A DNA stretch of 64,000 nucleotides, taken from NCBI RefSeq assembly GCF_000153825.1, contig NZ_DS022299.1, positions 2,134,869-2,198,868 of the forward strand, in the 5' to 3' direction. The stretch comes from Synechococcus sp. RS9916 (GTDB lineage Bacteria; Cyanobacteriota; Cyanobacteriia; PCC-6307; Cyanobiaceae). The notes beneath the pieces are model-generated. The model did no database searches. It had not been told where the DNA came from and saw nothing but the letters and a program-made list of their open reading frames with translations. The translations under genes and the position numbers were made by a program. Shown here in pieces: positions 48,666-55,788 of this stretch; position 1 is the first letter of the stretch, and each line of letters opens with the position of its first letter.

Positions 48666-49997
48666 ATGACAAGGGTGACGGGCCTGCAACGGCGCAAGCG
48701 CTTCCGGCGTGTGCTCACCGCCATTGCGCTGGCGGGGTCTGCTGTGCTGGCAGTCGGTTGCAGGACGCAACCGGCGGGAGATCAGCCGCTTCAGCTCTGG
48801 ACCCTGGCGCTCGCCCCCAAGTTCAATACCTACATGGATGGGGTGGTCCAGTCGTGGACTGCCGATCATCCCGAGGAGCCGGTGCGGTGGACGGATCTTC
48901 CCTGGGGGTCGGTGGAGCGCAAGTTGCTGGCGGCGGTGTTTGCCCGCACGGCTCCTGATGTGGTCAACCTCAATCCCCCCTTTGCTGCCAATCTCGCCAG
49001 CAAAGGGGGATTAACGGATCTCACTCCCCTACTGCCAGAGGGTGCGGCCGAGCGTTATCTCCCGTCGGTTTGGCAGGCCTCCCGGGATCCCCAGGCCGGG
49101 CAGATCGCTGTGCCCTGGTATCTCACCGTGCGCTTGAACCTGGTGAATCAGCAGTTGCTTCAGCAGGCGGGGGTGCAGGGGCCGCCGCGGCGCTGGCGCG
49201 ACGTGCCGGCTTTCGCCAAGAGGATCCGGGAGCGCACGGGCCGCTACGCCTTGTTTGTGACGGTGGTTCCGGATGACTCCGCAGAGTTGCTGGAGTCGAT
49301 GGTGCAGATGGGCGTGACGCTGCTGGATGGCAAGCAGCGCGCTGCGTTCGCCACGCCTGAGGGGCGTCAGGCCTTTGCCTTTTGGGTGGATCTGTACCGC
49401 CAGGGCCTGTTGCCCCGAGAAGTGATCAGTCAGGGCCAGAACAGAGCTGTGGAGCTTTATCAGAGCGGTGAGTTGGCTCTGCTCGCGAAAGGTCCGGAGT
49501 TTCTCACCAGAATCCAGACCAATGCCCCTCAGGTGGCGGCGGCCACGGCGTCTCATCCGCCCCTGGCTGGGGCCGACGGCACGGCCAATGTCGCCTTGAT
49601 GACCTTGGCGGTGCCGCGCCAGAGCAGTCGCCCGCGTGAGGCCCTGGCTTTGGCGTTGTTCCTCACCAACGGGCCCAACCAGGCCCGCTTCGTGCGCGAG
49701 GCGCCGGTGCTGCCCTCATCGTTAGAGGCTCTCGCCCAAGTGCGTGCTGAACTCTCGGCAGAGCGGCCCACAACCCCTCAGGCCGTGCAGCTGCGTCAGG
49801 CCCGTTTGCTGTCGTTGGACACGCTGGAAAGGGCCAGGGTGCTGGTTCCTTCCACCCCGGGGATCAAGCGCCTCCAGAGCATCATTTACACCCAGTTGCA
49901 GCGGGCGATGCTGGGTCAGATCAGCAGTGATCAGGCGGTGAACGAGGCGGCGCGCGAGTGGAACCGTTACGCGGCAGCACGCTGGCCAGATTCTTAA
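48666..49997 (+). CDS. Sugar ABC transporter substrate-binding lipoprotein
   Basis: A 443-residue extracellular solute-binding protein of family 1. The N terminus MTRVTGLQRRKRFRRVLT is a basic n-region followed by a hydrophobic stretch ending in a lipobox-like LAVGC. The mature part has LWTLALAPKFNTYMDGVV and later family segments (WRDVPAFAKRIRERTG, FWVDLYRQGLLP). It probably binds a sugar or glucosylglycerol-like osmolyte, but no permease or ATPase genes are adjacent. An alternative ATG at 48645 overlaps the mreD stop; I prefer 48666. A terminator-like hairpin follows the stop. Confidence 0.85.
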   Translation: MTRVTGLQRRKRFRRVLTAIALAGSAVLAVGCRTQPAGDQPLQLWTLALAPKFNTYMDGVVQSWTADHPEEPVRWTDLPWGSVERKLLAAVFARTAPDVVNLNPPFAANLASKGGLTDLTPLLPEGAAERYLPSVWQASRDPQAGQIAVPWYLTVRLNLVNQQLLQQAGVQGPPRRWRDVPAFAKRIRERTGRYALFVTVVPDDSAELLESMVQMGVTLLDGKQRAAFATPEGRQAFAFWVDLYRQGLLPREVISQGQNRAVELYQSGELALLAKGPEFLTRIQTNAPQVAAATASHPPLAGADGTANVALMTLAVPRQSSRPREALALALFLTNGPNQARFVREAPVLPSSLEALAQVRAELSAERPTTPQAVQLRQARLLSLDTLERARVLVPSTPGIKRLQSIIYTQLQRAMLGQISSDQAVNEAAREWNRYAAARWPDS

Positions 49998-50000
49998 GAC

Positions 50001-50045
50001 AACCGGAAGCCTCGGGCGGCGCTGGAGCGTCAGGCCCGGTTTTTT
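50001..50045 (+). terminator. Terminator-like hairpin after the sugar-binding protein gene
   Basis: ACCGG (50002-50006) pairs with CCGGT (50036-50040), then GCCT with AGGC across an AA bulge, with further pairing inside (CGCT and AGCG). The stem runs directly into T residues (50040-50045). It separates the transporter gene from the response regulator and supports a regulator start downstream, at 50090. Confidence 0.6.
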
Positions 50046-50089
50046 CTTCGCCGGCGGGTATGGTTGCCTTTCTTCATCTGCGCGGACGC

Positions 50090-50902
50090 ATGCCCGACAC
50101 CGGGTCGCCCAACCAGAATCGCCGCGGCGCGGAGGAGTCTCAGGCTCCTGAGGCGCCCAAGGCAACCATCCTTGTGGTCGACGACGAGCCCGCTGTTCGT
50201 CGCGTTCTGGTGATGCGTCTGCAGTTGGCCGGGTATCGGGTCATTTGCGCAGAAGACGGCGAACAGGCCCTGGAGGTCTTTCACAGCGAGTCGCCCGATC
50301 TGGTGGTGCTCGACGTGATGCTCCCCAAAATGGATGGCTTCGCGGTCTGCCGGCGGCTTCGGGCTGAGTCCTGTGTGCCGATCATTTTCCTGTCGGCTCT
50401 CGAAGCGATTTCCGAGCGGGTCGCCGGACTTGATCTCGGCGCCGATGACTATCTCCCTAAACCCTTCAGCCCCAAGGAGCTCGAGGCGCGTATCGCTTCA
50501 ATCCTGCGGCGTGTGGGTCGTGGTTCCGCCACCGCCGAGCCCCGCGAAATACCCGTTGGTCAAGGCGTGCTTCGCGTCGGCGATCTGGTGGTGGACACCA
50601 ATCGCCGTCAGGTCACCCGCGGCACCGATCGCATTTCCCTCACCTACACCGAATTCAGCCTTCTCGAGTTGCTGTTCCGTGAGCCCGGGCGGGTGGTCCC
50701 TAGGGCCGAAATCCTCGAGCAGCTCTGGGGTTATCCCCCGCGTCGTGCGGCGGACCTGCGGGTGGTGGATGTCTATGTCGCCCGACTGCGCGGCAAGCTC
50801 GAGCCCGACCCCCGCAACCCCGAGTTGATCCTCACGGTCAGAGGAATTGGCTATGCCTCCCAGCGCATGGGTGACCTTCCTCAGGCGGCAGCCAACGGTT
50901 GA
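50090..50902 (+). CDS. OmpR/PhoB-family response regulator, RpaB-like (Ycf27 group)
   Basis: The 270-residue protein has a receiver domain with acid pocket Asp31/Asp32, phosphoacceptor Asp75 in LVVLDVMLPKMDG, Ser102 in the switch position (FLSALEA; usually Thr) and Lys124 in PKPFSPKELEARI. A winged-helix domain follows with DTNRRQV, the recognition helix region RVVDVYVARLRGKLEPDP and the C-terminal TVRGIGYASQRM. The KPFSPKELEARI segment is a hallmark of RpaB and its close relatives, but other picocyanobacterial RpaB sequences I recall differ in the ALG switch, so this may be a paralogue. No sensor kinase is adjacent. The ATG at 50090 follows the terminator. Confidence 0.85.
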   Translation: MPDTGSPNQNRRGAEESQAPEAPKATILVVDDEPAVRRVLVMRLQLAGYRVICAEDGEQALEVFHSESPDLVVLDVMLPKMDGFAVCRRLRAESCVPIIFLSALEAISERVAGLDLGADDYLPKPFSPKELEARIASILRRVGRGSATAEPREIPVGQGVLRVGDLVVDTNRRQVTRGTDRISLTYTEFSLLELLFREPGRVVPRAEILEQLWGYPPRRAADLRVVDVYVARLRGKLEPDPRNPELILTVRGIGYASQRMGDLPQAAANG

Positions 50903-50917
50903 TGGCCTGAGGAAGGT
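50874..50917 (+). repeat. Perfect 13-bp inverted repeat spanning the response-regulator stop
   Basis: ACCTTCCTCAGGC (50874-50886) and GCCTGAGGAAGGT (50905-50917) are exactly complementary, with an 18-base loop that contains the stop codon (50900-50902). No T tract follows, so it is not a standard terminator. A second hairpin begins seven bases later. Confidence 0.95.
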
Positions 50918-50923
50918 TCTGCC

Positions 50924-50945
50924 GTCGGGCAAGATGGCGCCCGAC
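50924..50945 (+). repeat. Perfect 7-bp hairpin just upstream of lysS
   Basis: GTCGGGC (50924-50930) and GCCCGAC (50939-50945) enclose an 8-base loop, AAGATGGC. It ends 13 bases before the lysS GTG and has no T run. Together with the adjacent 13-bp repeat it forms two consecutive hairpins in the lysS leader. Confidence 0.9.
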
Positions 50946-50958
50946 TGACTGCATTGCT

Positions 50959-52452
50959 GTGTCCGAGCTGCGCGACACCCGTCTGGAGAAGGCGCAAGCC
51001 CTTCAAGACCTGGGCCAGGGTCCCTATGCGCTCGGCTTCGAGCCAAGCCACCGCATGGCGGCGCTGCAGGAGGCCCATGCGGATCTCCCCAATGGTGAGG
51101 AGCGCGATGTTCCCGTCGCTGTGGCTGGACGGGTGATGACCCGGCGGGTGATGGGCAAGCTGGCGTTCTTCACCTTGGCCGATGAAACCGGCACGATCCA
51201 GCTGTTCCTGGAGAAGGCGGGCCTTGAGGCCCAGCAGGAGGGTTGGTTCAAGCAGATCACGTCGCTGGTCGACAGCGGTGACTGGTTGGGTGTGAGCGGC
51301 ACCTTGCGGCGCACCGATCGCGGTGAACTCTCCGTGAAGGTGAGCGATTGGCGCATGCTCAGCAAGTCGCTGCAGCCGCTGCCCGACAAGTGGCATGGCC
51401 TGGCTGATGTGGAGAAGCGCTACCGCCAGCGTTACCTCGATCTGGTGGTGTCCCCTGACACCCGGGAGACCTTCCGCCGCCGTGCCCGTCTCGTGAGCGG
51501 CATTCGCCGTTGGCTGGATGAACGGGATTTTCTTGAGATTGAAACCCCTGTGCTGCAAAGCGAGCCCGGTGGTGCTGACGCCAGACCGTTTGAAACCCAT
51601 CACAACGCTCTGGATCTGCCGCTCACGCTCCGGATTGCGACGGAACTCCATCTCAAGCGCTTGGTGGTGGGTGGCTTTGAGCGGGTGTATGAACTCGGTC
51701 GAATTTTCCGTAATGAGGGAGTCAGCACCCGCCACAACCCTGAATTCACCTCAGTCGAGATTTATCAGGCCTACAGCGATTACATCGGCATGATGGAGCT
51801 GACCGAGCAGATGGTCGCTGCGGTCTGCCAGGAGGTGTGCGGCAGCACCAAGATCACCTACCAGGGCACGGAGGTGGATCTCACCCCCCCTTGGCGGCGG
51901 GCCACGATGCACGAGTTGGTGGAGGACGCTACGGGTCTCGACTTCAACGGGTTCAGCAGCCGGGATGAGGCTGCTGCAGCCATGACCGCCAAGGGTCTGC
52001 ATGTGCCCGAACTGGCGGACTCCGTGGGCCGGTTGCTGAATGAGGCCTTTGAACAGGCCGTGGAATCGACCCTGATTCAGCCCACCTTTGTCACCGACTA
52101 TCCGGTGGAGATCTCCCCACTGGCCCGTCCTCATCGCAGCAAGCCCGGGCTGGTCGAGCGTTTTGAATTGTTCATCGTTGGCCGCGAGCATGCCAATGCC
52201 TTCAGTGAGCTGATCGATCCGGTGGATCAGCGTCAGCGTCTGGAGGCACAACAGGCCCGCAAGGCGGCTGGTGATTTGGAGGCTCAGGGCCTTGATGAGG
52301 ACTTCGTCAATGCCCTGGAAGTGGGCATGCCGCCCACCGGAGGCTTGGGGATCGGCATTGATCGCTTGGTGATGCTGCTGACCGACAGTCCCTCGATTCG
52401 CGACGTGATTGCCTTCCCGCTGTTGCGTCCTGAGAGCCGTGTTGAGGCTTGA
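50959..52452 (+). CDS. lysS: Lysyl-tRNA synthetase (class II)
   Basis: LysRS charges tRNA-Lys. The 497-residue protein has the N-terminal OB anticodon-binding domain ([25 protein letters not shown], residues about 55-80) and the class II core: motif 1 near [14 protein letters not shown], motif 2 [20 protein letters not shown], and motif 3 [14 protein letters not shown] near the C terminus. The GTG start at 50959 fits the family length. Two hairpins precede it. A small inverted repeat overlaps its stop. Confidence 0.97.
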   Translation: MSELRDTRLEKAQALQDLGQGPYALGFEPSHRMAALQEAHADLPNGEERDVPVAVAGRVMTRRVMGKLAFFTLADETGTIQLFLEKAGLEAQQEGWFKQITSLVDSGDWLGVSGTLRRTDRGELSVKVSDWRMLSKSLQPLPDKWHGLADVEKRYRQRYLDLVVSPDTRETFRRRARLVSGIRRWLDERDFLEIETPVLQSEPGGADARPFETHHNALDLPLTLRIATELHLKRLVVGGFERVYELGRIFRNEGVSTRHNPEFTSVEIYQAYSDYIGMMELTEQMVAAVCQEVCGSTKITYQGTEVDLTPPWRRATMHELVEDATGLDFNGFSSRDEAAAAMTAKGLHVPELADSVGRLLNEAFEQAVESTLIQPTFVTDYPVEISPLARPHRSKPGLVERFELFIVGREHANAFSELIDPVDQRQRLEAQQARKAAGDLEAQGLDEDFVNALEVGMPPTGGLGIGIDRLVMLLTDSPSIRDVIAFPLLRPESRVEA

Positions 52453-52463
52453 TTCCCCTCAAC
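52441..52463 (+). repeat. Inverted repeat across the lysS stop codon
   Basis: GTTGAGG (52441-52447) and CCTCAAC (52457-52463) pair perfectly, extended by a T-A pair outside. The lysS stop (52450-52452) lies in the loop. A TATAAT box begins four bases after it, so the hairpin may separate lysS transcription from the next gene. Confidence 0.75.
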
Positions 52464-52466
52464 ATG

Positions 52467-52472
52467 TATAAT
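52467..52472 (+). promoter_or_regulatory. Candidate -10 box for the small gene at 52500
   Basis: A perfect TATAAT preceded by TG lies 28 bases before the ATG at 52500. The matching -35 is weak (TTGAGG at 52442-52447, 19-base spacing). In this GC-rich sequence a perfect TATAAT is rare, which favours a real promoter. Confidence 0.55.
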
Positions 52473-52499
52473 TAGTGTCAGTGGCATTGTCCTCTTCCC

Positions 52500-52763
52500 A
52501 TGAGTGGTGAGCGCGTAGGTTTCCGCTTTAAGCACGCCGATGCGGTGGTCAAGCGCAATCCCCAGGGGCGCTCGCGCCGCGGATGGGTGATGGAGCCGGT
52601 GGAGCAAACCACCAGCCGAGGCACGAAAATGCCCGCTTATCGCATCCGCTGGCGCGATAGTGAGCGTCCCGAGATCGTGCTTCAGCACATGCTGATTGCT
52701 GATCCCGATCCCACGCCTCCACCCGAGAACGTCAGCCTCGAGCCCCCCGCTCCGAAGGCCTGA
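52500..52763 (+). CDS. Small conserved-looking protein of unknown function
   Basis: An 87-residue, slightly basic protein. Residues 1-66 appear folded (RVGFRFKHADAVVKRNPQGR, then GWVMEPVEQTTSRGTKMPAYRIRW with a beta-strand pattern), and the last 20 residues are Pro-rich (PDPTPPPENVS). There is no signal peptide, membrane segment or Cys motif. It has its own strong -10 box and sits between lysS and the convergent ergothioneine operon. I do not recognise a family. Confidence 0.75.
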   Translation: MSGERVGFRFKHADAVVKRNPQGRSRRGWVMEPVEQTTSRGTKMPAYRIRWRDSERPEIVLQHMLIADPDPTPPPENVSLEPPAPKA

Positions 52764-52783
52764 TCACAGTGTTGTCTTGAAGG

Positions 52784-53263
52784 TCAGCTGAGGCCGTGTT
52801 GGCGTCTCAGCTCCTCCAGCTCTTGTTGTGCTTCAAACAAAGCCCAGTCCTGGTCGAGTGATCGACCGGCACTGGGTTTTTTGCTGTTCGCGGCCAACGT
52901 GGCCAGTTCCTCCTCCACGGCGCGAAAGCGTCCCCCCAGGCCATCAAGCTCCCCCCAGAGCTGACGCCCCTGATCCATCAGGCTCTGCACATGCTGCTCG
53001 GCCCGCACCGCCAGCTCCTGGGCCCCAGCACTTCTGGCCCGTTGGCTGCGGGCGGTCCAGTCACGCACCTCAGTTGCCAGCGTCAGTAGTTGCCTGCGCA
53101 GGTCCCTGGCGTCATCTTGGAGCTGCCGGCGCCGCTGTTCCAGGCTGTGTTGCCGGTCGCGCAGATGTTGGTCCCGCAGCAGGAGGTCCTGGTGGGGATT
53201 GGCGCGCAGGAACGCATCGAGCCGTTGCTCCAGGCTGCGTTCCAGATCATCCAGCCAGCTCAT
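52784..53263 (-). CDS. Coiled-coil protein of the ergothioneine (hercynine) operon
   Basis: A 159-residue protein that is almost wholly alpha-helical and charged, with heptad-like stretches (residues about 20-70 and 95-155, rich in Arg, Gln, Glu, Leu). Picocyanobacterial relatives in the same gene position are, to my memory, named 'hercynine metabolism protein', a name based on gene neighbourhood and not on biochemistry. The ATG overlaps the upstream small gene by four bases (ATGA). No signal peptide or membrane segment is seen. Last gene of the egtB-egtD operon. Confidence 0.8.
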   Translation of the reverse strand: MSWLDDLERSLEQRLDAFLRANPHQDLLLRDQHLRDRQHSLEQRRRQLQDDARDLRRQLLTLATEVRDWTARSQRARSAGAQELAVRAEQHVQSLMDQGRQLWGELDGLGGRFRAVEEELATLAANSKKPSAGRSLDQDWALFEAQQELEELRRQHGLS

Positions 53264-53487
53264 GCTTGGCCCGGTGTGGTGATTACAGGCTTTTCGATTT
53301 CCTCCTGCAGAGGGGTGATGGCCGCTTCGCGGGAGCGCAGCATCAGTTGGGTCAGGCGCGCCACGGCGCCTTCGCCAAGGTCAAGTTGGCCGATGCGTTC
53401 AAACGCATCCATGTACACCGTTTCCAGTTCGTTGATTAGTTGTTCCCGCTGAGCCTTGATGGTTTGACGGCGGTGTTCCAGTCCCAT
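53260..53487 (-). CDS. Small helical protein of the ergothioneine (hercynine) operon
   Basis: A 75-residue protein beginning MGLEHRRQTIKAQREQL, predicted to be mainly helical, with a conserved-looking centre (VYMDAFERIGQLDLGEGAVARL). The ATG at 53487 gives a compact protein; the upstream extension in frame is not family-like. It follows egtD by 25 bases and overlaps the next coiled-coil gene by four. Relatives are known, to my memory, as 'hercynine metabolism small protein'. Role unknown; it may partner the larger coiled-coil protein. Confidence 0.8.
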   Translation of the reverse strand: MGLEHRRQTIKAQREQLINELETVYMDAFERIGQLDLGEGAVARLTQLMLRSREAAITPLQEEIEKPVITTPGQA

Positions 53488-53512
53488 GGCGGCGCTGCAG
53501 CGGTGGATGGTC

Positions 53513-54490
53513 TCAGTCTGCCGGCACCAGCAGATGGAGGGAAAGAGTGTCGTCGGGATCATGCCAGCGCTGCACCCAGCGCCATCCGGCCGTGGCGGCC
53601 AGTTCTTGGGCCATGGCGGGGCTGTATTTGAGGCTGTATTCGGTCACCAGGGGTTCGCCGGTTTGGAAGTTCCAGCGTTGGTCAGCGATCTGCACGTCTT
53701 GATCGCAACAGCTCACCAGGGCCATTTCCACCCGGCTCTGATCGGGTTGCCAGCGGGCGCGGTAGCGGAACTGCGCTGGATTGAAATCGGCGTTCAGTTC
53801 GCGCTTGAGCCGCTGCAGGAGATTGCCGGCGAAGGCAGCGGAGACCCCTGCGGCATCGTCGTAGGCCGCCTCCAGGACCGGGGCGGGCTTGGGATGGTCC
53901 AGTCCCAGTAGCAACGGACCTCCCGCGAGCAGGGTGCGGAAGCGCTTGAGCAGCGTGATGGCGTCTTGGCGGCTGAAGTTGCCCAGGGAACTGCCGGGGA
54001 AGAATCCCAGGCGACGTTGGCCTTCCAGCAGGGGATGGGCAGGTAAGGCGTCGAGCTGGCTGTGGTCACAGCAGATGCCCAGCATCGGCACCTTGGGATG
54101 CTGCTCCTGCAACGCCTGGGTGGCGTGGCGCAGGTGATCGGTGCTGATGTCGAGTGCCACGTAGGCGTCTGGTGTCAGGGCCTTGAGCAGGGGGCCCACC
54201 TTGCGGGCGCTGCCGGCGCCGAATTCCACGATCACTCCAGGGCCGAGGGTGGTGGCCATGGCCTCCGCCTCTTGCTCGAGCAGGGCGATTTCGGTGCGGG
54301 TCAATTGGTATTCGGGCTGCTCGCAGATCTGGTCGAACAGGCGTGAGCCCTCAGCGTCGTAGAGGAACCAGGCGGGCAGTTGCTTGGGCTGGCTGTTGAG
54401 CCCCTGTTCCACCAGCCGTTGCATGTCGGCGGCGGGGGGGTGCAGGTCGATCAGGTCGGCCTGCAGGGATGAGGTGGAGGTGGTGGTCAT
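53513..54490 (-). CDS. egtD: L-histidine N-alpha-methyltransferase EgtD
   Basis: EgtD trimethylates the alpha-amino group of histidine with three S-adenosylmethionine to make hercynine. The 325-residue protein has the family hallmark YDAEGSRLFDQICEQPEYQL near residue 44, the SAM-binding VIVEFGAGSARKVGPLL (residues about 87-103), and FFPGSSLGNFSRQDA. C-terminal segments carry the substrate-binding region (ARWQPDQSRVEMAL). The ATG at 54490 overlaps the egtB stop in an ATGA junction, so the two genes are translationally coupled. Confidence 0.93.
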   Translation of the reverse strand: MTTTSTSSLQADLIDLHPPAADMQRLVEQGLNSQPKQLPAWFLYDAEGSRLFDQICEQPEYQLTRTEIALLEQEAEAMATTLGPGVIVEFGAGSARKVGPLLKALTPDAYVALDISTDHLRHATQALQEQHPKVPMLGICCDHSQLDALPAHPLLEGQRRLGFFPGSSLGNFSRQDAITLLKRFRTLLAGGPLLLGLDHPKPAPVLEAAYDDAAGVSAAFAGNLLQRLKRELNADFNPAQFRYRARWQPDQSRVEMALVSCCDQDVQIADQRWNFQTGEPLVTEYSLKYSPAMAQELAATAGWRWVQRWHDPDDTLSLHLLVPAD

Positions 54491-55689
54491 CGGGCCAGGC
54501 GCACGCCGGCTGCCATCCAGCGGCAGGCCGGGGCAAAGAAGTTGCGGTAGGTGAGGCGGGCATGGCCTGCCGGCGTGAGTTGGCTGCTGCCGCGCAGCAC
54601 AAATTGAGAGGTCATGAACTTGCCGTTGTATTCGCCGACAGCGCCTGCGGTGGGCTGAAAGCCGGGGTAGGGGCGGTAGGGGCTGGAGGTCCACTGCCAG
54701 AGAACGCCGTAGGCCTGATCGAGCGCTTCGCGATGGGTGGCAGCGGCCACTTCCCATTCCGCTTCGCTGGGCAGGCGGCTTCCGGCCCAGCGGGCGTAGG
54801 CATCGGCTTCGAACCAGCTCAGATGTCGCACTGGTTGCTGCAGGTCGAGGGGTTGGCGGCCGGCGAGGCTGAACTCCCAGGCCCAGGGGGCTTCGGGGTG
54901 CTCACGGCGCCAGTAGCGCGGGGCTTGCCAGCCTTGCTCTTGGCGTTGCGCCCAGCCTTCACTCATCCACAGCTCGGGTCGGCTGTAGCCCCCATCGCTG
55001 ATGAACTCCAGGTAGTCACGGTTGCGCACCAGGGCACTGGCCAGGGAAAAAGGCTCGAGCCAGACCCGGTGGCGCGGCCCCTCATTGTCGAAATGGAAGC
55101 CAGTGGCGGGATCGCTGGCCTCCGAGCCGATCTCCACCAGGCCACCGGGATGGGAGAGCCACTGGCAGGGGCTGGCGGGGTCGGCCGTCGCGGCTGGTGG
55201 CCACTGCGGGTCGTAGCTGGGTTCCAGAGGCTGACGGCTGAAGCCATCGAGCACATCCATCAACAGCAATTCCTGATGCTGTTGTTCGTGCTGCAGCCCC
55301 AGTTCGATCAGGCCGCTCCACCGAGGGTCCTCATCCCCGCCAAGCAGCGTCTCCAGCGAGGCGTTCACCCGCTGGCGCCATTCGCTCACCTCCGCCATCG
55401 GTGGCCTGCTGAGCAGGCCGCGTTGCGGTCTGGGTTGGCGCGGGCCCACCGCCTCGTAATAGGAGTTGAACAGATAACCCCAACGTTGATCCGCGTTGCG
55501 GTGAGCCGGCAGGAACGGCTGCAACACAAAGGTTTCAAAGAACCAGGTGGTGTGGGCCAAATGCCACTTGGGAGGGCTGGCATCTGCCATTCCCTGAAGG
55601 CAGAGGTCCTCCGGTTCCAGCGGGGCGATGAGCGCTTCGCTCTGCTGCCGCACCGACAGCAACCGTTGCAGCAGGGTGCTGGAAGGCAT
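54487..55689 (-). CDS. egtB: Ergothioneine biosynthesis sulfoxide synthase EgtB
   Basis: EgtB is a non-haem iron enzyme that joins a thiol to hercynine with O2. The 400-residue protein has an N-terminal DinB-like part whose His46 (WHLAHTTWFFETF) and His134/His138 (HEQQHQE) fit the three iron-binding His of characterised EgtB. The C-terminal FGE-sulfatase-like domain follows, with EIGSEASD and the late segment VLRGSSQLT. No EgtA or EgtC gene is nearby, so cysteine may be the direct thiol donor; that is inference. First gene of the operon, divergent from the kinase-like gene (99 bases). Confidence 0.92.
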   Translation of the reverse strand: MPSSTLLQRLLSVRQQSEALIAPLEPEDLCLQGMADASPPKWHLAHTTWFFETFVLQPFLPAHRNADQRWGYLFNSYYEAVGPRQPRPQRGLLSRPPMAEVSEWRQRVNASLETLLGGDEDPRWSGLIELGLQHEQQHQELLLMDVLDGFSRQPLEPSYDPQWPPAATADPASPCQWLSHPGGLVEIGSEASDPATGFHFDNEGPRHRVWLEPFSLASALVRNRDYLEFISDGGYSRPELWMSEGWAQRQEQGWQAPRYWRREHPEAPWAWEFSLAGRQPLDLQQPVRHLSWFEADAYARWAGSRLPSEAEWEVAAATHREALDQAYGVLWQWTSSPYRPYPGFQPTAGAVGEYNGKFMTSQFVLRGSSQLTPAGHARLTYRNFFAPACRWMAAGVRLAR

Positions 55690-55788
55690 GGATCCGGTGC
55701 GCTGCGCTCGACCCTAAGGGCCAGGCGCCAGGCCTGTAGACCCCTACAGGGGCCGGTGTGGGCCTGACACTGCCCCTAGCATCGGCCC

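Noticed and set aside
50874-50945. Standard Rho-independent terminator between the response regulator and lysS
   Set aside because: Both hairpins lack a following T tract.
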